From NCBI GenBank assembly GCA_027405735.1, contig JAPEHQ010000019.1, positions 935,001 through 999,000 of the forward strand: a stretch of DNA of 64,000 bases, in the 5' to 3' direction. Below the pieces are notes generated by a model that did not search any database, was not told the DNA's origin, and worked only from the letters and a program-made list of their open reading frames with translations. Every line of letters begins with the position of its first letter. Position 1 is the first letter of the stretch. A program made the translations under genes and the position numbers. Below are positions 1 through 9,984 of this stretch, piece by piece. Source of the DNA: Mucor racemosus (Eukaryota; Mucoromycota; Mucoromycetes; Mucorales; Mucoraceae).

Positions 1-527
1 TGTTTTAATTTTAGTTACACGTCTGGTTTGATAAGATGCTACAATATGAATACGTTCAGCCAAGTCTTTACCAGTATCTGTTGGATGAATTCGGATCCAT
101 ACACGTTGGCCTGGATTGATACTAGATACTGTAATATGACGATCATCATCAGATGCTGCTCAGAGAAAACGCATCAGAAAATGATTTTGATATATTTATT
201 AGTTATTACAACTTACTGGCGGATTTGGGTAATTCTGGTAATGTCTTGTTTTTGACTTGATCGCTTTCTTTAAAGTATCCATAATCAGTTGCGGGAACAA
301 CTACAGATAGAAAATATGATTAATTTTGTGATAATCTCGTTTATATGTCTTACTACTTACTTCCTTGTTTTTTGACATATGGATTATTAGCTGACATGGG
401 AGGAGGAGGAGCACCTGCTTTGAGTATGTTGGTAGGGTATACTTTACTTGATTCATCTTCTGTTAAATCCAATTCTATTAATGGTGTTGATTGAGGACGA
501 TTATAATAAGAATTTTGATGATGATGA

Positions 528-564
<37 letters not shown>

Positions 565-2879
565 GCTGTACTTGCAATGGTTGGTAAAAAGAACCAGGTG
601 TAGCAGTAGCAGATGTTGATGGTGGAATAAATGACCCCATGGATTGTTGTCTTACATGAGGAGTAATTGGTCTAGGCTCAATCTCTTCACTTTCCTTTTC
701 AACATATTGATGAGGAGTATTGTCTTGGACTAATTCCTCAATTTTATCTTGTTTTGGGTTCCTTTTTTCTACTGCAATCTTTTCTTCCAAAGGTGGAGGT
801 GATGTAGTAGTAGGTAAAATGGTTGGATCCAAGATTTGGAGAGAAGGTGTGAGATTAGTAACAGTGCTACTAGATTTTTGATTTCTGAAATCTCCAACGA
901 CAGTAGCGCTTGTTGCCGTTGATCCTTTAGGTACATGCACTGCAAAATCATCATCAAATGGATCAATGGCTGTATCCTCCCAATCTTCCTCTTCTTCTTC
1001 CTCTTCGTCTTCCTCTTCTTCTTTTTCTTCTTCATCGTCTTGTTGATCCTCTACTATCTGCTTTTCTTCATTTGATTCATTTCTTCTATCGTAAATCATG
1101 TCAGAATAATCGATTTCAGATTCTTTATCATCATCATCTTCTGAATGGTCTAAAACTACAACGGGAATTGGGGTAGGTGGACGATATGTTGACTTTGTTG
1201 ATTTAACATTATCCCAATCATCATCTTCATCACTATGTTCATTAGGTTGTTCTTCATCTGGTTTAAGTGAGATAATCGAATTAGAAAATTGAGGTTTTTT
1301 CTGATCATCTTGTTTTTTATAATAAGGATTTGTAGGTGCTGACATTGAATTTTGCATTTGAGATTGAGATTTTGTTGTTGCTGTAGTTGAAGAAGAAGCG
1401 AATGCAGGCATGGGAGGTAATTGAAATCCACTACTGCTTGAAGCTGATACAAGAGGAGGTTTTGTTGATTGATAATGTTGTTGTTGTTGTGATTGTTGTA
1501 GCTGTGGTTGTTGTGGTTGTTGTTGAGGTTGATGCGATGGTGGAGGAGGAGTAGATTGATATACAGAATTAAATGAATATTGAGGTTGATGAGTAGGAGA
1601 ATTTTGCTGCTGTTGGTGTTGGGAATAATTTGAATGCTGGTAAATAGCATCGGAATTCAATGGAAGTGATACAGCAGGAGAAGATGTATTTTGACGCATT
1701 GGTTGATAAGGGTGGCTTTGTTGTTGTTGTGGAGGAAAGTATGAAGATGAAGACGAACTAGATTCATTTTGTTGGTTTTGATACATTTGATTTGGTGGTG
1801 CTACAGGTATAACAGCAGGGGCAGTATTATAGTGCTGCTGTTGTGGTGGTGGTTGATGCTGTTGTGCTAATGGTAATACAATGGGGTCAGAATTGTGTGG
1901 TGAATACTGAGGTGGTTGATTATGATTAACAGGGCTTGTAACGTTTACAGTAGGTGGATGATGAGGGTTATATGATGAAGGAGCCGAATTATTGGTTGCT
2001 ACTGAAATGGGTTGGTAACTGATTGGATTTACATCAGTAGGCATTGGCATGTCCATATGATTGATAATAGGCTGACTGGTTGGTTGAGTTGATGCAGGTT
2101 GAGAATGTTGTGGCTGTGTGAAAGCAGGTCGAGATGGCTGCATAATAATTGGACTAGTAGGAGTAATATTACTGTTGCTGCTACCTGCATTATGACTATT
2201 ACTATTATTATTGCCGTAGAAATTATGGTTGTTTGATGGTGTATTATCCTTTGTAGCTGCAGTGCTGATTTTAGGTGTTTCTAAAGCAGGAAGAGGTGTA
2301 ATTGAAGGTGTAATTTTGGGTGTTTTTTGATAAAATACAGAACTTGGAGATGGAGTAGGAGATGCAAGAGCAAATTGGAGCTCTGGCTTATATCTTTCAG
2401 ATGATAAATATGATTTCACAGGTTTTTTACTAGCATTTTGGTCTCTTGGAGGTAAAGCGGGATGCTGTGAATCATTGTTGTTGGAAATACTAAACAATGG
2501 CCTAATTGAAGAAGATGTTGGCAAGGAATTCGTAGAATAATTTGCAGATGATGAAGCTGAAGAAGAAGCAGCATTGCTAGAAACTTTATTTAAAAGTTAG
2601 TACAATCTCTCTTTGCAAAACAAGGAATTACTTACTATTAACGGATGAATTATATGCTCTTGGTTTTGTAGGTAATGGAGGAGGACTAGGAACACTGCTG
2701 CTGTTACCATTGTCTTGTTCTAACTGTGCCTGTAATTCCTTTGCAATAGCTTCATCGTTTAGTTCCTGTTGCCTCCTACGAGTGATTTCATTTTCCCATT
2801 CTTTATCAGCTTCTTCTTGAAGTTTTTTAACAAGCTTTATTGACTTATTTTCTTTTCTGGTATCAAATAAATTTCTCAT
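1..2879 (-). CDS. Large low-complexity protein with C-terminal RA/ubiquitin-like-looking segment (3' end beyond window)
   Basis: Partial gene, at least 902 codons, running off the left edge. Exons on the minus strand: 2636-2879, 361-2583, 217-300 and 1-155, joined by three phase-consistent introns of 52, 60 and 61 nt. The apparent stop at 353-355 lies just inside the second intron (donor GTAAGT at 360), so the protein continues. ATG at 2879 is the first in frame. Residues about 5-60 are charged and predicted helical or coiled coil. A long S/T/P/Q/N-rich disordered middle with polyQ follows, then a strongly acidic Glu/Asp tract. The motif NPYxKKQ occurs twice. The last visible part (HITVSSINPGQRVWIRIHPT and on) looks like the start of a small beta-rich domain such as RA or ubiquitin-like; this is inference. 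Family not recognised. Confidence 0.7.
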
Positions 2880-3294
2880 TATCAAGTAGTATATTAGTAA
2901 AATAGAAGAACAAAAGAAACAAGGTGGAAAAAAGCCAAGTTTTATAAATAGAAAGAAACATCTCGGGGTTTGTTTGCTGTAAGTTACACCATTGCTCTCA
3001 AGAGATTGAAATAAATGCTATCATAATCTTGGCAGTGAGTTTGATTTGTATATTAAATATAGACTAGAATCACAAAGGTGATCCTATAAGATGTACATGG
3101 AATTGTATGCATTCTTGGCAATTATTATTTATATGATTTCCTTTAATGATGTTTATTAGGCGAAGTGTTATGGGTAATTAATCAAGCGAATATGATGTGC
3201 ACAATCCATTATCAATAAGCCACACTTGGACACAACCAAGCGTATAATGATCAAATTGAGGGGCGCGTGAAACCTCTTTTTTATTTCAACTACT
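2880..3294. promoter_or_regulatory. Divergent promoter region
   Basis: About 415 bases between two divergently transcribed genes (low-complexity protein leftward, CENP-H rightward). It must hold both 5' UTRs and promoters. No specific operator-like motif was recognised; inferred from gene layout only. Confidence 0.4.
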
Positions 3295-4111
3295 ATGCCA
3301 TTAACTAGTAAAGAAAAGCAAATATTGGATTCACACAGAGAAATATTGTGGATTAAAAGACAAATCGAACAAATTGAACAAAACGAGAAAGCAGATTTAG
3401 AAGCACACAAATACGATATTCCTGAAGATGCAACAGAACAACATGTTGAAGAAAGCATTATTGAAACAAAACTCAAAATTGATGAATTAAAGAACAACTA
3501 TGATATGCTTTGTCAATTCAACAAGAGTAAAGAAGCACTTGCGAAATCTGTGAATAATCAACATTTTACTATAGAAGCGTTATATCCAAAATTAACAGAC
3601 CATCATAATATGGAAATTAAAAGAGCAACAGAAGAGCAAATCAATAAACGAGATAAATATGTAGTTCAAGTTATGAAGATGCTGGCTGAATTGAACAGAA
3701 AAAAAGCAGAATTAAGAGAGATACAACAAAAGATTATGAGACAACATGAGAAAAATAGTGATATTTCTGCAAAAGTAGATTTCTTGCGAGCAGATAGATC
3801 GAAAAGAGATGTTAACCCTGAAGCAGTGGCATTATTAAAGGCGTAATTCAATGTACATGCAAAATAAGGGATCTACTTTATTGACATTTTTATATATATA
3901 TATATTGTAGGGTGAATGCTAAAAGAGATCAAATCAATCTTGTACGTGGTGTATTGAATGTAAGGGTTTTTGATTTATATATTGCAAATTGTTTTAATTT
4001 AACAAACTTTCAAAACAGGGTGTGATATTGGAAAGTGGCATTGCTTGGGGCGAAGAAGAACGATGGTTGGATACAATACTTCGTATAGGAGAGACCTTGC
4101 CGTTATATTAA
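3295..4111 (+). CDS. CENP-H-like inner kinetochore protein
   Basis: Three exons, 3295-3842, 3911-3959 and 4019-4111, give 229 residues; introns are 68 and 59 nt. ATG at 3295 opens the frame. Most of the protein is charged heptad-like coiled coil (residues about 1-170). The C-terminus (LVRGVLN, then ILESGIAWGEEERWL) matches the conserved end of the CENP-H/Fta3 family, where a hydrophobic helix is followed by xSGxxWxxD/E. CENP-H belongs to the constitutive centromere-associated network (CENP-H/I/K) at the inner kinetochore. Length fits the family (about 200-250 residues). Without splicing the frame would stop at 3846 and lose the diagnostic end. It converges with Sec2 downstream. Function is inferred from this C-terminal motif plus the coiled coil; no search was run. 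Confidence 0.75.
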
Positions 4112-4244
4112 TAGGAGAGAAGAAGAAAAAAAAAAAAAGCAAATGTAATATTTATAAATAATAAAAATTGAGGGTATTATAAAATATATGTATGTAATAG
4201 TTATGCATGTAATGTGTTGTGTGTGTGTATATGTATATAATAGA

Positions 4245-5718
4245 TTATTTTATAGATGTGATGTTATTACTGTTGGTTGTAGACGATTCCAGCGTCCAAA
4301 CTGAAGAAGATGATAAATGTGGTTCAGGAGTATTTGGCCCGGTAGATATGGAAGTATCGGATAGATAAACATCTCCTTCATCTTCTCCTTCTTCATCTTC
4401 ATCTTCCTCCTCGTCATGAATATTGTTTGGTAAAGTTGCTTTACCAATTTGATCAGGATCCAGACCTAAATCATCCATAACAACAGGCAATGCGCCCATT
4501 CTATATGATATAAATCAGTAACAAGATCAAATACCATCTATCACTAACTTACCGAGAATAAAACATTTGTAATCGCAATCTAATATTTTCAGTATATAAA
4601 TCCTCAATTGATCTATCAGAGTACAATCCCATTTGGATATTTCTAATAAATACAAAGAATTCACAAACAGCAACTAGGCGATCTCGGCAATATTGATCAA
4701 TAGGTAACCAATTTTCATTTTCGTCCAACCTGAACCGATAATTTAATAAAACTGATTGACTATTTCCAGGGTCAGCAGATCTTCCACATGCTGAACACGC
4801 ATTGGATACAATGATGTTTCTGGTAGAACTTGAATTACTGCCACCACCACCAAATCGTTCCCATATGGGTTTACTTTGTTGTGATTGAGTTGGTGCTGGT
4901 GGTGTTGCATTCGTATTAAATGAAGTTACATGTTCAATAAAACAAGGCTGTCTAGATAGATAATCAATCATTTTTTTGATGGATAGCTTTGACTGAGGAC
5001 CAAACCTGAGGCATGGTTCAATATCTTCTGACAAGCAATGTTTCATAAATTGTGTTTGATTTAGTTTTTTGATGGTGAGTAGTTGCTTTGATGATGCGAT
5101 TGTGTATTCACGAAATACTTCTAATTGAATGCCGTCAATGGTAGAAGGTTCCTTTTTAATAGCATGATTTGAAGTAGATGGAGTAGGTGGCATTGAAATG
5201 GTTCGTTGTTGCTGTTGCTGCTGCTGTTGTTGTTCTTTTTTGTATTTCAATACATGATTTGCGCTTGCACGTTTTAATCCATGTAGTTCTTCTAAATCCA
5301 TCTGTGCACGCATATTTGAACAACTCTTCTTTTTCATTCGGCTTTTATTCTCTTGCAGTTCGACGGTTTCATCATCGGCAGTTGTCAATTTAAGCCGTAA
5401 CTCGTGTAATTGTGTTTGTTCTGCCAAGAGATGTTCCTGAGTTTGTCTCAGTTCGTTTTCCACCTGCCAACGTGCTCTTTTCTCAATTGCAACCATTGCA
5501 TTTGCTTCTTCGAACAATTTCCTGCTTAGATCTTCTAATTCATGTTCAACCATGTCTTTTTCATGTTGAACATTTCCAACTCTTTCGATTTCTGCTACAT
5601 ATTTTTGGTTTAATGTTTGTAAGTCTAATTCAAGTCGTTGCAATTGATGATTTTTTGTATTTAATTCTTGTTTTAGCGAAAGAATTATTTCATCTGAATG
5701 ACAATGATGACAATTCAT
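4245..5718 (-). CDS. SEC2: Sec2-type Rab guanine nucleotide exchange factor
   Basis: Two exons, 4553-5718 and 4245-4500, joined in phase 2 by a 52-nt intron, give 473 residues. ATG at 5718. Residues about 10-130 form a coiled coil containing ELEDLSRKLFEEANAMVA, the signature of the Sec2/Rabin8 GEF domain, which opens the Rab8/Sec4 GTPase on secretory vesicles. A polyQ run and a spacer follow. A C-terminal half with CSACGR and an RxRLDENENW-like segment resembles the conserved distal region of fungal Sec2 proteins. The last exon is acidic (DEEEDEDEEGEDEGD). Expected role: polarised exocytosis at hyphal tips. It is shorter than yeast Sec2p (759 residues). GEF identity is well supported by the motif; the role of the C-terminal half is inferred. 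Confidence 0.8.
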
Positions 5719-6508
5719 TTTATTTTGTTTTTTATTTTATTTTTTTCTTTGGGTGTTTTTGAATAAGAAAAGAAAAAAGAAGGATAATATGATGTGCAAC
5801 AGCAAAGAGCCTTTAAAGACAAATAAAGTCGGGAACAAATAAGGAGAAGCTATATTTGGTAAAGATAGAAAGTTTAATAAAAGATCATCATCATCATTTG
5901 CTCAATAAATGTATATAAATCTTTTGCCTATTAATATCAAATATATACCGAAAAGTGTGTAGTTGCAAGTTTAATTTATTCAGGTTACTCTGAATTTACA
6001 TGTATCAATCTAATTAAGGTGTCACAGCTAAATTGAATGTCATTCAGTGTTGCAAGTGTTTTATGATGAAATCCCCCCCCCTTTTCTTTAGTTATTAATT
6101 TTGTATTATATTCCATATTCAAGGATTTATATATGCATGAAAATTCAAGATATTAAATAATAAGGCTTGATAGAGCAGACGTTGTTTTATTATCTTTAAT
6201 TATTTGTCCGCAATGTCAAAAAAATTGTATACCATCATAAAAGGAAATCATGTCTATTTTTCCCTGATAATTTAATTTTCGTAAAAAAAAAATATAGAGG
6301 TATAGCCTAGATGTCAAAGTTCATCATCCATTTAATTTCTATTTTTAAAACTATTTTCTTAAGCATGAAAAAACCTTTTAAACAAAAAAAAAAAATTTTT
6401 TTTTTTTGATGGAATGGTCTTTTTTGATGCGGGGGTTGTGCAAAAAAAAAAAAAAGGGAGGTAATAAATGTACGATCTTTATTATTGTTGTCAAAGCATG
6501 TTGTCTTT
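5719..6508. other. Intergenic, AT-rich
   Basis: About 790 bases between Sec2 (5' end) and the kelch gene (3' end). It contains homopolymer runs (C at 6068-6075; A and T runs at 6386-6408 and 6440-6455) and no convincing gene. Confidence 0.5.
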
Positions 6509-8596
6509 CTATTTTGAACACTCACCACCATCAGGCTTTTCCAACGGCAAAGAAACATCCGGTGGATTTATGAGATTGTTATTGATAGATGGTTTTGTTA
6601 CATCATGAGACAAAAGCTGATGTGGTGGATCTATTTTCTCGATTTTATCCCAGTCTACTTCCATCATATGTTCTTCTGCTGCAGTAACGTCATTGTGATT
6701 CAAGGACGATACTTCATTGTTTTGTTGATGTGCAGCAATTTGCTGATTTTCCCTTTTTTTTCGTCGAATAATGAAAAAGATTAAAATGGCTATTCCGGCA
6801 ACGCTCTATACAGATTTTGTTAGTGGCATTACGTCAATTAGATTTCATTCGACTTACTACTATGCTACATCCTACAGCAATACCGATTGTTGCTCCACTA
6901 CTTAAATGATCTTCATTGCCATCATTGGCGTTGGTTTTATTGTCAGCATCACTTGAATTTGTTGTTGATGACGAACCACTAGTGCCACTGTTACTGGCAG
7001 TTGTTGAATCTAAAGGATATTTGCTAGAAAATGCAATTGCACTGACATTTCTTACATCTAAAACGAGTAGATCTGATGTAGGATTTGCATCCTTGTCTAT
7101 ACCAAACAAAATAAACACTGTGCTATTTACTAAAACAGCTATAAATTATAATAAGATTAGGTAAAAAAGATATTGCATTGATCTACTGCAGTTTACCTGA
7201 GTGTTGATATCGAGGACCTGAAGAGGTACCGAGTGGCACAATCAAAGATTGGCGAGTCCATGTCATGCTTGGAATATACAATGTATAGCAATAATCAGTG
7301 GTTGCTAAATAAAAATCAGTATCAAGATTATGATGATTATGTAATATATATATGGTATATATTTACCGTTTCTACCATTTGCGGTACCACCATAAAGCAA
7401 TATAGTATCGCCGTCAGGGACTATAGAGATATTAGTGCATATTTATAATCCTTGTATTATAATACTTGCGCAAAGTTGCTGTATGCAGAATACGAGGCTT
7501 GGGATAATTAGGTCCTGTAAAATTCTGCTTGCTCCATTGTCCATTTGTTGTATCAAAAATCATACTATGGTTCAGATCAGTAGTGTATAGCATACTACTA
7601 GAGGAATCATAATGTGCTCCACCCATATATATGATCTTTTTACTATTTGGATGATAAGTGGCTGTAAGAGCGGTATGTTGATTTAAAGGGGCATTGTATT
7701 GCTGTGGTATCGTCCATGTCTATGTATGGACTTTTTATTTGAACATGCATATAAAAACGAATTGAATGTTTTTATCTAACTTACATTCAAGTTTAAATCA
7801 AACAAGGTAAAATAATAGAAACCTACATAGCTGTTGGCAATACCATCAGTATTTGTAAATGTTAAATTTGATAGTTTTGTTCCACTAGAAAGAGTATAAT
7901 CTGATCCAATTTGGACATGTCTAAATCTTATGTATTAGAGTATATAAAATCGATATATCATGCAATCTTACTCTTCATATCCACCGTAAAATCCTATGCC
8001 ATTTAGATTGGGTACAAAAACAGCAGACCCATTGTATCTATGAAAATACATTATTTAATAAATAGCATTCGTGAATGATGAATTAAGCATACATTTGTCG
8101 ATCTCCACCATTAGCAGTATCATTAAAACTGGACAAAGATTCCCATACATCAGTTTCTGTATTGTAAACAATTGTTTGACTGGAGAGTTTTGTTGTTTTA
8201 TCTGAATTATATCCTCCATAGATTAATAATCGTTTTCCATCTGGCATTGATGCAACTTGAGGAACACTTCTTTTTCCAAAATCCATTGCAATTGGGATAG
8301 ACTCCCATTGGCTGTTTAAGCTTTGATACGGTGCTGTATCTTTGTTTTTGGTCATGTCAAGCGCAATCAATGCATCATTGTTTGATATGTCTCCAACTAC
8401 AGAACCGCCATAACAATAGACCTTATTTGACAATAAAGCGCAATCTGGTTCAAATATGTGAATATGCAGCAGAATATGGTTATTTTATCTATATCTGCTT
8501 GCCTGTTGCACTTCGAGAAGAAACATCAATAGCGTCAACTATTGCCAATGCCATCATTGACAAAAGGGCCAAAGTGCATGTTTTTTTAAAAGCCAT
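6509..8596 (-). CDS. Secreted/single-pass membrane kelch-repeat protein
   Basis: Nine exons: 8503-8596, 8093-8444, 7972-8037, 7785-7920, 7470-7719, 7367-7420, 7197-7304, 6858-7138 and 6509-6805, for 545 residues. The start MAFKKTCTLALLSMMALAIV is a clear signal peptide. About six kelch blades follow, each seen as a hydrophobic strand plus GG (VYCYGG, LLIYGG, GFYGG, IIYMGG, ILLYGG, VFILFG), predicting an extracytoplasmic beta-propeller. A Ser/Thr/Asn-rich stalk leads to one transmembrane helix (residues about 436-461, ATIGIAVGCSIVSVAGIAIL), an RRKKR stop-transfer and an acidic cytoplasmic tail. Two of eight introns start with GC (8445-8502 and 7421-7469); both are required for frame and for intact blades. 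The final stop at 6509 lies just after a GTGAGT, so a further 3' exon cannot be excluded. Ligand unknown. Confidence 0.8.
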
Positions 8597-9193
8597 ATTT
8601 ATGATATTTGTTTCAAGAAGCTCTGTATATATCAAATAAAGGGAAGGGATGCAATTATTAACAAAAAGTTGATTATTTTTGTACATGGTAACAATAGGTA
8701 ACACATATTATACGATATATAAGTGTATGGCTTGGTGTGTACAGGTAGCTTTTAATTTTATAATAGTAGTACATTTGCATCATAAATTTCATGTATTTGC
8801 CATCATTTTTGCGAGAATTTCAAAGTAAATTTATACCAAGTTTCGCTGGAAGTTTGGAGAAATTGAGCTTCTTTTCATTCAAAATATTTCAGAATGAATT
8901 GTAACATCAGTCCTTAAAAGTATATATTACCAATATATCAAATCACATGAAACACCACGAGGTTACATATACCAAGATGTACAGTGCCTGTAGTACAGTA
9001 CCAAACGACGCTTTTCGAAATTAGCTTGCACTTTTGAATACAGTGAACGCAGCATCAAATTGCGGGTTTAGAAAAATTAAAGTGCGGCTTTTTCAATACA
9101 GTATTATCGTACTTTTTGTATTCTCTATTGACGACCAATTTAAAATAGTAAGTGGGAAGGGTGATTGATCTAACTTATGGAGGACTGATTTAC
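8597..9193. other. Intergenic
   Basis: About 600 bases upstream of the kelch gene; no supported gene. Two short motifs with a shared core (TGCGGG and AAAGTGCGGC, about 9059-9088) recur in the same orientation and spacing at about 14104-14133, beyond the Fanzor element. Confidence 0.4.
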
Positions 9194-9602
9194 CTGAGTA
9201 ACTAAAAAATAGTGTAACTTTTTATCATCTACTATCTCATTCAATGGACCTGGGGAACAGTATCTATGACACCAATGTATGAATTCTTCTTTTTTTTTGC
9301 TTTATAGGATTTGGTAGTGTTCTTTGGTCTATCTTTTTTCGCCTTCTCGACAGTATCTTGAGCAGCTGCTTCAACATCTTGGACATAAGCATAATGCTGA
9401 TTTATAGTATCAATGTGCTGAGAAGACACCAAAGGTAGTACAGCATAATTATTCTGATCATTGAAAAAACCACTATTGCTGCCTGAGGCTATCATACGTG
9501 CACGATTATTGTGATCTATGATATGAAAACTTTTGATTAACGTTTCTTTTCAAATATCTCAAGAAACTTAGTTGATTTTAAGACTTTACTATTTCTATTC
9601 AT
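9194..9602 (-). pseudogene. Crypton tyrosine recombinase, decayed N-terminal fragment
   Basis: A short exon with ATG at 9602, an intron, then an exon to about 9194. It encodes a segment ending in EKAKKDRPKNTTKSYKAKKK, then, after a one-base slip in a T9 run (9291-9299 on the plus strand), EFIHWCHRY and DDKKLHYFLVTQ. The order matches the N-terminal SAM-like region of the intact Cryptons at 43-48 kb (AQDNRPMNTKKAYSAKAKEF, then GEKLNYFLHKEV). The catalytic domain is absent. Fragment of an older, distinct Crypton lineage. Confidence 0.6.
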
Positions 9603-9728
9603 TCTGATTAAATAATAGTAATTGAAGAGAAAGAAGAAAGAAAAATGACAGATTAGGAATTTATTTCATTAAGATTTGATTTGCTTTATTATTGGATTGT
9701 TTATATAAGAGTCCGTTATCATTATCTA

Positions 9729-9752
9729 CAGTATTTCTACTTCAAATTCAGA
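9729..9752 (+). repeat. Left terminal inverted repeat of Fanzor element
   Basis: Starts CAGTATTTCTACTTC, flanked by TA. It pairs with 13393-13416 in inverted orientation with 2 mismatches in 24. Confidence 0.75.
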
Positions 9753-9880
9753 TGAAATAAGTAAAATTTTGGATGAAATAAGAATAAAATTGGGATATAG
9801 TGAGGATAAAGTTTGGATGAAATGAAAATAAAATTTAGATAAAGTGAGAAAGGAGATTTGGAAAAAATGAAATTAGTCTT
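9749..9880 (+). repeat. Left subterminal array, about six 22-nt units
   Basis: Degenerate tandem units resembling GATGAAATAAGAATAAAAT plus TTG, phased at about 21-23 nt. Possible binding sites for a transposase or part of the guide-RNA precursor. Inverted relative to the right-hand arrays. Confidence 0.65.
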
Positions 9881-9984
9881 CAATTGAACAGTAATAATAT
9901 TTATAACTTACCTGTAATGATCTAAATCTCCCAAAGGAAAAAACCGTGTTTATTACGGCGATACAAATTAAATAAACTTTATGA

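Larger units (their letters stand above)
9729..9984 (-). ncRNA. Candidate omega/guide-RNA region of the Fanzor element
   Basis: About 256 bases between the Fanzor stop and the element end, on the gene's own strand. In TnpB and studied Fanzor loci the guide RNA comes from the 3' end of the gene and reads past the transposon end, so the guide would be minus-strand sequence just below 9729. Position only; no fold was computed. Confidence 0.3.

Noticed and set aside
6509..6558. Extra 3' exon of the kelch gene after GTGAGT
   Set aside because: No acceptor gives a sensible coding exon in the poly-A/T sequence that follows; the stop at 6509 was kept, with the alternative noted.
9749..9880. CRISPR-like array
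   Set aside because: Units are contiguous and degenerate without unique spacers, in a eukaryotic transposon end; they are subterminal repeats.
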